Below are positions 47,340-59,784 of a stretch of DNA of 64,000 bases, piece by piece. Each line of letters opens with the position of its first letter. Position 1 is the stretch's first letter. Below the pieces are notes generated by a model. That model was not told where the DNA came from, made no database searches, and saw nothing but the letters and a program-made list of their open reading frames with translations. Position numbers and translations under genes: made by a program. This DNA comes from Mesorhabditis belari (lineage: Eukaryota > Nematoda > Chromadorea > Rhabditida > Rhabditidae), in contig CAUEEP010000753.1 of NCBI GenBank assembly GCA_958450365.1, positions 987,413 through 1,051,412 on the forward strand, read 5' to 3'.

Positions 47340-49240
47340 ATGACGCGTGAGTTTTTTGGGTTTTCTAAAGTTTAGTTGCTAGCTTTTATTACTAAAGTCA
47401 AACTTTTACGAGCCATTTTGGCTAAATTTGAGCCAATCTTGAGCTAAATTTGATAGCAAACTTGCGTAAGGGCTTTAAGCATTACTTGTGAAGCATAATG
47501 GTATAGCAAGACTGCAAATTGATCGATTTTTAGCCAAGTTTGCACAATGTTAGATATGTTAAAGCTTGAAATGGTTATGAAAGACTGACCTAGTTAAGTT
47601 AAGCCTACTTTAACGGGCATTTCATGCTAAATTAAAAATCTGGCATCGTTTTTAGCTCTTGAAAGTTTGTAAAGCATTAAAAGCATTAAAGTTTGTAAAG
47701 CATCTCCAAAAACCTTTCTAAATTGCAGCTTTTCCTTGAATTAATGATTTCTCAAAGCTGAATTGCACGAATCGGTTTAATTTCAACAATTGATCAACAA
47801 CAACCATTGATTTCAACAACAATTGATCAAAAGCCTTTCACAACAATTTGCAAGCTTTAACAATACCTAACATTGTGCAATCTTTTATATAGCTGAAAAT
47901 CTATCGATTTGAGATCTTGATGTACATTATTGCAAAGATAAAGTTGTGGCTGTTAAATTAAATCCGTTTATCTTATGAATTTGGTTTCGTTTAGGTGGTA
48001 ATCAACGAGATCTCGCTCGTGCCAAGAACCTTAAGAAGCAAGAGGAGCAAAAGAAAAAGCAAGGATCAGGGAAAGGAGCAAATGCTGTAAGCTTTTGCGC
48101 CATTTGAAGAAATTTCAACTTTGCAACTTAGTCATGCACAAAATAAACGTGTACATTGCTGATTTCCGATTTTGCTAGTGCTATGCTAGTGCTAGTGCTT
48201 GCTAGGCTAGTGCAATATTTTGATTGACTATTCTTTCGAGAATTAGCCGACATTCAACAAAATTATAAAGCTTTCCCATAAATTTAGTCTTGTATAGTGC
48301 AATAAACATGAACCTAGCTCTAGAACATGTAAAATTGAGTAAATCAGTTAGAATTACTTTGTTATTAACTCTTGTCTTCTTTCAGGGAACCAGTCTTGAT
48401 GCTCGAATGAGTCGCGATGCGGACGTGATGCGAAAGAAACAGGAATTGGCTGCTGCTAAGAAGGTACGAGATTGCGAGAGATGAATGAACGTCATCGTGA
48501 ATTTACATGACATTTTGTTTGAATAGCTGGCTCAGTGACGTGTGAATAGCCATGAGAGAAACTTTGAACTGGTAGATTTAGGGAAAAGATGTTTAGTAAC
48601 GCCTTAAAGCTTTGGCTTAAAAGCTTTGGAAAGCAGTAAAGTTGTTATTAAGATAGGCATGACGTTGATCCTGGATGATCATATAAGCAATTGGACACAG
48701 CTGAAGCCCGTCTAAAACCTTCTGTAATCTAGTATTTTGGGAATAACTATGCTGAATTGATTGGTGATAAGCAGAGAATGTTATAAAAACTTTAATCTCT
48801 TAATCAAGCAGACTGGCTTATTTGTCAACAATAGCTTTATCATTTGCGATTTCACCTAAACCCTAACTTTCGAAGGTTTTATATAGGCTTCAGCTGTGTT
48901 TTCCCAAATCCCGAATCCCGTCCGTTTTAAAACTGATATAGCTTTGTTTGGAATTTGACAAAACTGTAGCCAATAACGCTTTTTTTGCAAGTTTTGAACG
49001 TGAAATTTATTGTATGTACGTGAAAGTTTAAGTCTTGAAGAACAAGAAACTCTTGAACGGTCTTGTAGAACAAGAAAATATTCCTTAAAAAAGCATTTGA
49101 CGTCTAAATTTAAAGTATTTAAAGATTACAAACTATATCTTTCTTAAATCGTCTAATTTTCCTTTGTTTAGGCCGAAGAAGACGCAGCGAAGGCCGGAGG
49201 CGCGGGAAAAGTGGCAAAAGTGGACCCGTTGTCGATGTGA
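47340..49240 (+). CDS. moag-4: MOAG-4/SERF family protein
   Basis: Small charged protein of the SERF family; C. elegans MOAG-4 promotes aggregation of amyloid-prone proteins. Exons: 47340-47346, 47995-48086, 48386-48463, 49172-49240; 81 codons plus stop, close to the usual 82. The N-terminus MTRGNQRDLARAKNLKKQ is the 4F5/SERF signature, followed by a Lys/Gln-rich helix, SLDARMSRDADVMRKKQ and the ending KVAKVDPLSM, all as in MOAG-4. The first coding exon is only seven bases (ATGACGC), so the second codon boundary depends on that splice. Introns are AT-rich without repeats. The next gene starts 415 bases downstream on the same strand. Confidence 0.96.
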
Positions 49241-49655
49241 CGAAGAAAAATGGAAATGGAGAAAGGAACTGTCTTCTCATTTCAATGCCCGATTGATCAT
49301 CACGACAACAACATTTTCATTGATTGATCGCCTTCCCATCTTTCCTTTTCCTCTCCACTTCTGTTGTTTTCCAGTCAATTACGGGTCTTTCCGCTATTTT
49401 GGGCCCGTTTCTATATAAAAAGGTCCTTTTTTGATATAAAACCATATACCAATCCCCATTTTTCATTCAATTGATCGAAATTGATTTGTATATGTGCCTT
49501 TTATGTGTCTGTTCTCCTTTTCCACTGGTATAATATTTGGATTCTTGATGATAAACCTTCTATTTGAGGAAAAAAAATGAGTAAGAAAGGCTATAAAGCA
49601 GCACGTTTTTAAGGAAAAGTGGTATTTCATGACTATTTCTACCTTGCAGAACATC
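49241..49655. other. Short gap between moag-4 and the BTB gene
   Basis: It holds the moag-4 3' UTR. An acceptor, ACCTTGCAG, ends at 49649, six bases before the next ATG. A shared transcript is possible but the gap is longer than typical nematode operon spacing. Confidence 0.4.
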
Positions 49656-52600
49656 ATGAATTCCTCAGCGGTGGTGCTGAACATTGGTGGGAAAAGGTTC
49701 GAAACGACAACCGATACGTTGCAATCGGTGGAGAACACGTATTTTGGTGGGTTTTCGAGGGGTACTGGTTAAAAAAACCCGAAATCTCGAGTTAAAGATG
49801 AACTTTACTTTATAATGAAAGGTTATCATTGAATCTGACTTGCTTATTGGTAAATGAATGCAAAATTGGAAATGCATTGCTGTAGAGAATAGAAAAAAAA
49901 AACCGATCACACCTTTGAATATTCAGTAATCGGTGATTTCTATTTTACATTATATTTGATATTTGATTTTACTACTGTAGATATATTTGACTGTAGGCTA
50001 GATAAATTAGGAAACAAATCCACATATCTAGACGTTTCTAGATAGGAAAACTAAGATAAAATAGTAATTGACGCTTTTTGGTTTTGGTTTTGACATGGTT
50101 TTGACACTTCAAAAGCTTTAAAGAGTGAACTCTAGATGCGCTATTGAAACGATGGAGTGCGAAGATGAACGAGGAGATCTTCATCGATCGAGATTCAACA
50201 CAGTTTCGGTGAATCTTTTTTTTTTTTTGTTTTTTTTTTTGTTACCAGTCAGACTTGCAGAAATAGCTTTTAGCTGTTTAGCTTTTAGCTTATTTAGCTT
50301 TTAGCTTATTTAGCTTTTAGCTGTCACCCGGGATAATCTAGCTTTTCTCATCCAGTTTTCTCATCCATCCAAAAAGCCAGAGATCTCATCAAATTTTCTA
50401 GATATATTCTGAATTATTTGCGAACTCGTGAACTCCCGATTGGATTGAGTTCGTCGGCGTGGAATGAGCTAAAAATCGAGGCTGAGGTTTGGATTGGTTT
50501 TGATAGTTTGGAAATCGGATTTTTTTTTTGCAGCCCCCCGGAATCGAATAGATTTCAGACTATTTTACGGTTACAAGATCGATTTTAGTTCTACAATTTA
50601 CCCCAACTGATCCTCCCCGAACCACCCATTTCCTCGAGTGACAATGAGGATTTGCGTGAAGGAGATTTGGTGAGTGCGGAAAGGTAGTACTGTTTTCTTA
50701 GCGTATGCTTGTGCGGTTTAATACTTGGCCAATCAATGCCAGGTCTTGTCCCTTTCCCTTCTTCTTGCTAGATCTTGTCCCTTTCCCTTATCCATCCCAG
50801 ATCTTGTCCCTTTCCCTTCTCCATGATCTAGTCCCTGCATTCGAATGCCTCTGAAAAATAAGATTTTGCAGAGACATTCGAATTTTATCACAAAGAGTCC
50901 TCTCGAATACATTTTGGCTTTCTATTACAGTTTTCTATAGGCTTTCTATTACAGCTTACAGCTATAAGGGCCTTAAGCCTTGATTGGACATTTTGATGTG
51001 ACAAAATTGCCATGTTAACCTAATCCTGTATAAAGCCTTGTATAAATCTAGTACTTGAAACGATTCTGCACACAATACAGTACAAGAACTAGATGATAAC
51101 TAGAAGATGCCATAGATACGGCTCCCCTAGCTAGATCTACTAGCTAGATCTAGCTGGATCTAGAAGAAGCAGTTTAAATGGATTCAAGAGCTGCCGTAGT
51201 CCTAGATCTTGACTGAGCTGCGTACTATATTATCAACTTTCAGGTTTCCCTGAAGAGTCAAGCTGTTTCCGAGTTCGGTCATGTACTCGGCTCGTATCCT
51301 CATGAGAAATGTCACGAGTGCCGCGAGGAAACTTTGAACATCAATTTGTTCAGTGAGTTGCTTAGAAAGTCGAGAAATAGCCATTTTTCTAGAAAACCTT
51401 TGTTTTTAACCATTTTTAACCAGCAATCCTCTGTTGTTTGTGTGTAGTCGCTGAGTTTTTTTTTAAAGCGCTAACAATCCTATGTTCAAGAAGCCAACGA
51501 CAAGCCACAACCCTTTGAAATGACAAAAAACGACTCCAACTCAACAACCACAAATCCAAGACCAAAACAAAGTCGAGAAATCATCACCAAACAGCCAATC
51601 GAATCGGAAAAAGTCGTTCCCGCTGTTTTCTTCGGTTTATGTTGTTGTCCGAATGCTGATCTCAACAATGGTTGTGATATTTGTCTAGCCTGTTTTCTGC
51701 TTTGTTCTCAACTTTAGTCTGTCAAGCTTTGTACCCATTGAAAGTCAATTGAAAGTCAAGAGTTTTTGCTAGCTGCAACGCACAGTACACAACAAATAAA
51801 TGAATATAGTGCTAAGGTGGTTACGGTGATTGACCCTTGAACTCTAGGGAACAGGGCTCTAGGGAACAGGGCTCTAGGGAAGTCTAGGACTCTAGGGAAC
51901 TCTAGGACTCAATAGGGTTCCTATTTTGATCTAATACGGTTCCAATACGGTTCCAATACGGTTCCAATACGCTTCCTATTTTGATCTCTTGAGAACTCTA
52001 GGGCTCTACAGAATTCTAGGACTCTAGAGAACTCTAGGACTCTAGGGAACAGGGCTCTAGGGAACAGGGCTCTAGGGAACAGGGCTCTAGAGAACTCTAG
52101 GACTCTAGAGAACTCTAGGGCTCTAGGGAAGTCTAGGGCTCTAGAGAACTCTAGGGAACTCTAGGACTCTAGAGAACCCTAGGGCTCTAGGGAACAGGGC
52201 TCTAGAGAACAGGGCTCTAGGGAACAGGGCTCTAGGGAACAGGGCTCTAGAGAACTCTAGGGCTCTAGGGAACTGAACTAGATTGCAATTTTTCTAGCTG
52301 AAATGAAAAGTTACAGAAAGATAACTCAATGTTTCTCAATGTAACTCAATAACGAATTTTTTATTAATAACGAATTTCTCAGAGAGCTCCAATAAGTTAT
52401 GTCTCTCCAATAGTGCCGCTCAACACTTGTATTGCCTGCACTATCAGTAGCACTGCACTATTAGTAGCACTCTTAACAATCAGTATCACTTAAATATAAG
52501 TTTGAAACCATTTTTATGGGTTTTAAAAAGCTAATCAACATGACCGGATTATTTGATAAGTTTTAAGGCGTTCTGGATAAGTTTTATGCAAGTTTGCAGT

Positions 52601-54132
52601 TGCCTTCACGCGTAAAGCATCTCTTTTTTTTTTGTTTGTGGTGACTGCAATGCTGTGTGAGGTGTGAATTCCTCTAGCCAAATGCTAAACAATAAAGTTT
52701 CCCCAATCTTTCAGCGCACTCCTACTGTCCTCTATGCGAGAAACCTTTCAAAAATGGTTGGTGGACGTGTGTTGAGGTGAGCAAAAAAGTACAGACAGTA
52801 CAGATAGAGGATACAGGACAGATAGAGGATACAGTACAGATGGAGAACATAGTACAGGTAGACAACACAGTACAGGTAGACAATACTAATAACTAAGTAA
52901 AAAGAATACTAATATTTCCTGTGTAGATCATTTCTATTGACACGTGTACAGAAAAAGCTATGCTAACAAGCTATACCAATTGGATCAGCTTCAAATCACG
53001 ATCCGAGAACTTCTATTGGGTAGCAGGGGATCTAGTCAAGCCTCTAGACGATCTAGTCAGCCTCTAGGGGATCTAGTCAAGCCTCTAGGGGATCTAGTCA
53101 GCCTCTAGACGATCTAGTCAGCCTCTAGGGGATCTAGTCAAGCCTCTAGAGGATCTAGTCAGCCTCTAGGGCATCTAGTCAAGCCTCTAGAGGATCTAGT
53201 CAGCCTCTAGAGCATCTAGTCAGCCTCTAGGGGATCTAGTCAAGCCTCTAGAGGATCTAGTCAGCCTCTAGGGCATCTAGTCAAGCCTCTAGAGGATCTA
53301 GTCAGCCTCTAGGGCATCTAGTCAGCCTCTAGAGGATCTAGTCAGCCTCTAGGGGATCTAGTCAGCCTCTAGAGGATCTAGTCAGCCTCTAGGGCATCTA
53401 GTCAAGCCTCTAGAGGATCTAGTCAGCCTCTAGACGATCTAGTCAGCCTCTAGGGGGATCTAGTGAAGCCTCTAGGGGATCTAGCCTCTAGAGGATCTAG
53501 TCAGCCTCTAGGGGATCTAGCCTCTAGAGCATCTAGTCAGCCTCTAGGGGACCTAGTCAAAGCCTCGAGTACCCAAGAAGCTACTGTAATCCTGTCTTTC
53601 TTGAATCCTGTCTTTCTTGGATTATTTACAGCACTGTACCTAATTACTGCATTACAAACTAAGCGATAGTTGTGCCTATAACGATAGTTGTGATACGATA
53701 ACTTATAATAATTGTGCTTATAACGATAGCTACGATAGATTACGGTAGTTCGATAGAAAACTGAAAGTCGAGAATTTAGAGAAAGCTCGAATCACGCATT
53801 CGACCACTTCACAACGAGATTTTCTTCAAGGGAATCCGCTTTGTAGCGACGAAATCAGTGTTTCGAATAGAACAGGTATTAGATAAAGATCTGTAGAAGA
53901 TCTGGAGTCAAGATCTGCAGAAGATCTGGAGTCAAGATCTGTAATCATTGATTGATCGTCAATCCATGGATTTCTGGATTTCAACAAGTTCAACGCATTT
54001 CAGCTAACCGATCACTGTGGCTTGCTTCGACGGATTTTCCCGAGAACCGCCGAGAATGTCTCAAGAATTCATCTACCACGAGATTTCGTTACGAAAACCG
54101 ACTACATGCCACCAGAATCCGAGCTGAATTGA
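49656..54132 (+). CDS. BTB/T1-domain (KCTD-like) protein
   Basis: Exons: 49656-49746, 50136-50208, 50402-50486, 50589-50669, 51244-51352, 52715-52776, 53780-53875, 54004-54132; all phases join to 241 codons plus stop. Residues 5-95 are a potassium-channel-tetramerisation-type BTB fold (VVLNIGGKRFETTTDTL, EEIFIDRDSTQFRYILNYLR, ELPIG). Most KCTD proteins are cullin-3 adaptors; no channel segment is present here. After a short acidic linker come two CxxC pairs (KCHECR and YCPLCEK), suggesting a zinc site; this is inference. The C-terminal 75 residues are not recognised. Introns after exons 5 and 6 carry large minisatellites. Intron 5 also holds a candidate alternative end exon (51491-51717). Confidence 0.92.
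51491..51717 (+). CDS. Candidate alternative last exon or small ORF (Cys-rich)
   Basis: After TTCAAG at 51490 an open frame joins exon 5 of the BTB gene in phase and runs to TAG 51715-51717. From the internal ATG at 51520 it is 65 codons: a polar Ser/Thr/Asn/Lys-rich start, then a Cys-rich end (VFFGLCCCPNA, GCDICLACFLLC). Base composition is less AT-rich than the intron around it. It could be an alternative 3' end, a nested small gene or chance; no family recognised. Confidence 0.35.
51835..52290. repeat. Minisatellite GGGAACAGGGCTCTA / GGACTCTAGAGAACTCTA
   Basis: Mixed 15- to 18-bp units in BTB-gene intron 5. At 51935-51975 it is interrupted by AATACGGTTCC units, the inverse of the foldback core motif GGAACCGTATT. 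Confidence 0.9.
53030..53575. repeat. 20-21 bp minisatellite GATCTAGTCAGCCTCTAGGG
   Basis: About 26 copies in BTB-gene intron 6, alternating GTCAGCC and GTCAAGCC forms. Confidence 0.95.
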
Positions 54133-54222
54133 TCTGTCAAATGATGTTGTCATTTTGATTGATCAATTCAGCTCGGACATCAATGTCATGATGTCCGAGC
54201 TGAATTGATCTGCACTGAAAAT
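54114..54222. repeat. Triple repeat around the BTB-gene stop codon
   Basis: TCCGAGCTGAATTGATC occurs at about 54118 (+, containing the stop TGA), 54159 (-) and 54199 (+), so the stop codon can pair into a hairpin with the copy behind it. Confidence 0.85.
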
Positions 54223-54329
54223 GATTCAAGTGTTGTCAAATGATTGATTGATTTATTGAAAATTGAACAATAATATTTACGTTTAGAAATCTTGTCTTAT
54301 TCATTTACTCAAAGCATAGCACTGGTTAA

Positions 54330-54382
54330 GTGTCTTTTTATCTTAATCGGAAGGTCGAGGGTTCGAACCCCACATGCGACAT
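54330..54382 (+). repeat. 3' half of a tRNA-like element
   Basis: TTAATCGGAAGGTCGAGGGTTCGAACCCC-type sequence with a good T arm, but no 5' half. Confidence 0.5.
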
Positions 54383-54889
54383 GGTCACCCACTTCGGATT
54401 TCCTTTCCCTTCAGGTTGAGAGGTTTTCTGGAGGGCAGTCTGGTGGTTGTGGCCCCAGTTCTTTAAAGTGACAAGCCACTCCTTCATCGTCATCTTCCCT
54501 TCACCACCAAAAAAGCTATTTCGTTCCCCATTGAGCTTAGGGTTAGGGAGCCGTCTGTCATGACGTGGGTTAAGTTAAGATATAGCCTAGTATTGTGTGT
54601 GTCGTTGTATTGTGATTGATATATTTCGTGTATGCGATAAATTCACCACTGGTAGCCCCAGTCGGTTTTTTTTAAAGGCCTTTTTGATCTCAATCCTATT
54701 CGATTCCCAACTCTTTCCGATTCTCTATCCTATCCGATTCTCAATTCTTACTCGTTCTCAATTCTTACTCGTTTTCAAATCTACTCCTCTCTTATTCTAG
54801 CCCATTGAACTTTCGAAATTTCGTACTTTCGAATTCAATTGTGAATCAAAACTTGTGAATCATAAACCTAATCCTTCTAGCGCACTGGA

Positions 54890-55075
54890 TTTGCGAGAAA
54901 ATTGAAGAATCCTGTGCAAGGGAAGAATCCTGTGCAAGGGAAGAATCCTGTGCAAGGGAAGAATTCTGTGCAAGGGAAGAATTCTGTGCAAGGGAAGAAT
55001 CCTGTGCAAGAGAAGAATCCTGTGCAAGGGAAGAATCCTGTGCAAGGGAAGAATCCTGTGCACTAGAAAGAGAGC
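54890..55075. repeat. 18-bp minisatellite GAAGAATCCTGTGCAAGG
   Basis: About nine copies. The same segment occurs once, unexpanded, in sister repeats at 57868 and 61496. Confidence 0.95.
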
Positions 55076-56290
55076 CTTTTACGTGAGAGCACAAAGTACG
55101 CGTAGACCCGTGTTCGAAAGCTATTCGAGTGTCTGCTGCCTGTCTGTCTGCAATTTTTCGAAATCTTCCAATAAATTGATAAAGTTTTTCAAATTTTCTC
55201 CCAATCTGGAACGCATGTTATACAGCTAACTGAAAATTTTTCGAAAATTCCAACTTTAAAAATGATCTTTGAGATTTTCAAGTACTCGGTGGATTTTCGG
55301 GTTAAATATGGCGAATTCTAAAATCCGATAACTTTTTTCGAGGTTCTGGAAGGCATTCTTGAAAATTTGCTAATCATTTTTGAGAAATTCGAAAAAAAAT
55401 TCACGTGAGATTGATCGAGGGTTCGATCCCGGGTGCGGTCAAAAATTTTTGTAAAAAACAAAAATCGATTCTTTTCTGTAAATTTAGCATTTCTACATAG
55501 TCAACCATCCAAATTGCGCCTATTCTCAAGTGAAATTTCCGAGAATTTTTCGAAAATTCCAACTTTGAAAGTGATTTTTGAGATTTCAAGTTTGAGCGTT
55601 TACGTGAGAACACAAAGTACGCGTAGACCCGAAAGCTGTTCGAGTATAATTTTTCGAAATCTTCCAATAAATTGATAAAGATTTTCGAATTTTCTCTCGA
55701 TCTGGAAGGCATGTTATCCAGCTAATTAAAAAATTTTCGAAAATTTGGCATTTAAAAATGGTCGTTGAGATTTTCAAGTACTCGGTGGATTTTCGGGTTA
55801 AATATGGGGAATTTAAAAATCCGATAACTTTTTTCGAGGTTCTGGAATGCATTCTTGAAAATTCGCTAATCATTTTTTTGAGAAATTCGAAAAAAATTCA
55901 CGTGAGATTGATCGAGGGTTCGATTCCGGGTGCGGTCAAAAATTTTTGTAAAAAACAAAAATCGATTCTTTTATGTAAATTTTAGCATTTCTACATAGTA
56001 AATCATCAAAATTGTGCTCATTCTCAAGTGAAATTTCTGAAAATTTTTCGAGAATTCCAACCTTGAAAATGATTTTCAAATTTTTGAGATTTTCAAGTAC
56101 TCAGTGGATTTTCGGGTTAAATATGGGGAATTTAAAAATCCGACAACTTTTTTCGAGGTTCTGGAATGCATTCTTGAAAATTCGCTAATCATTTTTGAGA
56201 AATTCGAAAAAAATTCACGTGAGATTGATCGAGGGTTCGATCCCGGGTGCGGTCGAAATTTTTGGCAAAAAGCCAAAATCGATATTTCAT
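55076..56290 (+). repeat. B-box dispersed repeat, three copies
   Basis: Unit order: ACAAAGTACGCGTAGACC; CTGGAACGCATG-type motif; GGTGGATTTTCGGGTTAAAT; a second motif 140 bases after the first; then GAGGGTTCGATCCCGGG and GTGCGGTC ending in a T-run. Motif pairs are 55206/55346 and 55702/55842; the third copy has only 56161. B-boxes are near 55420, 55919 and 56236. Confidence 0.9.
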
Positions 56291-56589
56291 CCAGGGAAAC
56301 TGGTTTAATTACCCGAATATGCTAATAAAAGAGTCGATTTTTGAATTTCCCTCAAATCCCCGTTTCTAAAGAAGAGTCGTCGCAAAAAAATGAGCCGCTT
56401 GGGAATTTTTTTTTTCAAATTTTTGAGATTTTCAAGTAGTCGGTGGATTTTCGGGTTAAATATGGCGAATTTAAAAATCCGACAACTTTTTTCGATGCCT
56501 CTAGCAAATGCCAACCGTTTTTCTAGGGTTTTCGGCGATGCTAAATCGATTGCTAATATTTTTAGAGTCACCGCCTTTGCAGAGGCAAT

Positions 56590-57060
56590 TCTAGAGGCCC
56601 CGTCCACTGGCCCCGAGCCCGTATAGCCTTCTTTGAGCCTTGTTTTTCTTGTAAGCAGTAAGCTTGAGCTTATTTTTGAGGATCCGACGCAATGAGGTGC
56701 TTGAAATCGCCATTTTCTTTGCTATCTGTCTTGCCGAATGGTTTGGCTTCTTCCGAATTCGGATGTTTGTCTTTGTGACGATAGTTGAGCGTCTACCGGC
56801 CATCAGCAATTGTTCCCGTAGCTTCGTAGCGTTGAATAGTGCGGAAAATGGTGCTTCTGTTGACTTTAAGACGCTCTCCGGCGGTGCGACTCCATTTTGG
56901 GATTGGGATTTGGGTTGATTTTGGGTTGATTTGGGTTGATTTGGGTTGATTTGGGTTGATTTGGCTTGATTTTGGGTTGATTTGGCTTGATTTGGCTTGA
57001 TTTGGCTTGATTTTGGGTTGATTTTGGGATTTTGGGACGATTTCAACTCGTTTCTCCAAT
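56590..57060 (-). pseudogene. Tc1-like transposase N-terminal fragment
   Basis: On the minus strand two overlapping frames give RLKVNRSTIFRTIQRYEATG and ARQIAKKMAISSTSLRR, two helix-turn-helix-like parts around a basic segment. The upstream side dissolves into a GGGTTGATTT minisatellite (56925-57040). No catalytic part. Confidence 0.7.
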
Positions 57061-57124
57061 GTACTTTTGTACCAGATGAAGACTATCTAAATAACTGGAC
57101 TGCTGAGGGCGAACTCACAAAATA

Positions 57125-57300
57125 CTTGCGTGTACTTGCGGTACTTGCTGTCCTTGCTGTCCTTGCTGTCCTTGCTGTCCTTGCTGTCCTTGCTGTACTT
57201 GCTGTACTTGCGGTACTTGCTGTACTTGCTGTCCTTGCTGTACTTGCTGTACTTGCTGTACTTGCTGTACTTGCGGTACTTGCTCGTGTCCGTCCTCGTG
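57125..57300. repeat. 9-bp minisatellite CTTGCTGTC/A
   Basis: About 19 copies of CTTGCTGTA, CTTGCTGTC or CTTGCGGTA. A shorter GAATTTTGTT array lies at 57547-57597. Confidence 0.95.
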
Positions 57301-57839
57301 TTACTTTCACAAGCTAGGGCATTAAAATCTAAAAATCCATAATGATCCTTGTTAGAATGACAATATTATAATTCTGTATTGACTAACATCTTGGGCTTGT
57401 CATTTCTCGATTTGGTCGATCATTTTAAGCTTCTTCGTGTCACCGAAAGTTTGCGAGAGTGAGATGCGTTTTGTTGGCTTTTTCTCGAGCTCTTGATCCT
57501 CTATGCGTGCCAGATGGCTCAGTTTTTCATTTAGAAAAGCAGATTTTGTTGAATTTTGTTGAATTTTGGTGAATTTTGCTGAATTTTGCTGAATTTCTCG
57601 ATTCTTGAGTGAACAAATGATTTCCGCGAACTCCGGAAAAATAATCGCATTTTATGAGATCGCATGAGACAAAATTTGAGTCTTTTCCAGGGCCAAAAGC
57701 TCACAAATTGATTCAATTTTTGAAATTCTGATTCCCAGGGGAATTGTTGAGGATTTTCGAGGGATTTCTGAAAGTTCACACATTTTGACGACTCATTTGT
57801 TTTGCTTTCATTTATTCCGAGCTCTACGTAAACGCTCTC

Positions 57840-58860
57840 CTTCTAGCGCACTGGATTTGCGAGAAAATCGAAGAACCCTGTGCACTAGAAAGAGAGCGTT
57901 TTACGTGAGAGCACAAAGTACGCGTAGACCCGAGCTAGAAAGCTATTCGAGCGTGACTTTTCGAAATCTTCCAATAAATTGATAGAGATTTTCAAATTTT
58001 CTCCCGATCTGGAACGCATGTTATTCAGCTGATTCAAAATTTTTCCAAAATTTGCCATTTAAAAATGGTCTTTGAGATTTTCAAGTACTCAGTGGATTTT
58101 CGGGTTAAATGTGGCGAATTTAAAAATCTGACAACTTTTTTCGAGGTTCTGGAATGCATTCTTGAAACTTAGCTAATCATTTTTGAAAAATTCGAAAAAA
58201 ATTCACGCCAGATTGATCGAGGGTTCGATCCCGGGTGCGGTCAAAAATTTTTTTATAAATCAAAAATCGATCTTTTTATGTAAATTTCACATTTCTACAG
58301 GGTAAATCATCAAAATTGCGCCCATTCTCAAGTGAAATTTCCGTCAAATTCGCCAGGATTCGATTGATTTTTCATAAATTCTCTCATAAAGAAAGCTATT
58401 CGAGCTTAATTTTTCAAAATCTTCCAATAAATTGATAAAAATTTTCAAATTTTCTCTCAATCTGGAAGTCATCTTAGCCAGCTATTTAAAAATTTTTCGA
58501 AAATTTGACATTTAAAAATGACCGTTGCGATTTTCAAGTACTCGGTGGATTTTCGGGTTAAATATGGAGAATTTAAAAATCTGACAACTTTTTTCGAGGT
58601 TCTGGAAGTCATTCTTGAAAATTTGCTAATCATTTTTGAAAAATTCAGAAAAAAAATTCACGTGAGATTGATCAAGGGTTCGATCCCGGGTACGGTCAAA
58701 AATTTTTGGCAAAAAGCCAAAATCGATATTTCATCCAGGGAAACGGGTTTAATTACCCGAATACGCTAATACAAGAGTCGATTTTTGAATTTCCCTCAAA
58801 TCCCCGTTTCTAAAGAAGAGTCATCGCACAAAAATGAGCCGCTTGGGAATTTTTTTTTTG
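57840..58860 (+). repeat. B-box dispersed repeat, two copies
   Basis: Motif pairs 58009/58149 and 58462/58602 (140 each); B-boxes near 58219 and 58677. The second copy is followed by a tail shared with 56240-56410. Confidence 0.88.
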
Positions 58861-58997
58861 CTTTTTCAGCTTTATGCTGAATTTTTAGACTCACTCTCGA
58901 TCTTTTTTTGGGTTTTTTTTTTGAGCTAAAGCTAAAGCTAAACTCTTTTAAGCTAAAGCTAAAGCTCAGAAAACTTCCGGTTTTTTGATCTATTCTA

Positions 58998-59557
58998 GAT
59001 TTGTGACGAAAACATCAGTCGGTTTTTTTGTTGGCAATTTAGAGTTTTTCTTGTTTATCTTAGCCCTAATCCTTTTATTTTGATTGTATTAACTATCATT
59101 CGATTCAGAATAAAATTGCGCGTCGAATGACACCAAAATCAACTCAAAATGTAATATCCACGCAAAGTTATGAGGCAAAAAGTTAAGTCCGGTCCATTGT
59201 GGGTTTTAAGCCAATTACTTTGTTTGGATATTACATTTTGAGTTGGTTTTGGTATCATTCAAGGCGCAATTCTATTCTGCGTTGAATGACACCAAAATCA
59301 ACTCAAAATGTAATATCTACGCAAAGTTATGAGGCAAAATGCTAAGCCCCGCCTATAATGGACCGGACTTAACTTTTTGCCTCATAACTTTGCGTGCATA
59401 TTACATTTTGAGTTGATTTTGGTGTCATTCGACGCGCAATTTTATTCTGAATCGAATGATAGTTAATACAATCAAAATAAAAGGATTAGGGCTAAGATAA
59501 ACAAGAAAAACTCTAAATTGCCAACAAAAAAACCGACAGATGTTTTCGTTACAAATC
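58998..59557. mobile_element. 560-bp nested foldback element
   Basis: Outer arms (58998-59105 and 59450-59557) are inverted copies with TTATCTTAGCCCTAATCC. Inside, a segment with ACTCAAAATGTAATATC occurs four times in alternating orientation. Non-coding. Confidence 0.88.
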
Positions 59558-59784
59558 GAATCTATTTAGATATGATTTTTTACAAATTTTGTTTTTAGAA
59601 ATGGTCTGCTTGATCGGGCTTTGCAGGGTGAGTTTTTCTCCGTTTATTTTAGTAAGCTTTAATGAAAGGATTTTGAAGAAAAGAGAATTGGGAAAGATTT
59701 TCGAAAGCTTCAATCTTTGAACTTTTCACACTTTTGAGCTCTTTCTTTTGAGTAATTGAACCGGATGATCGATTGAATTGAAGC

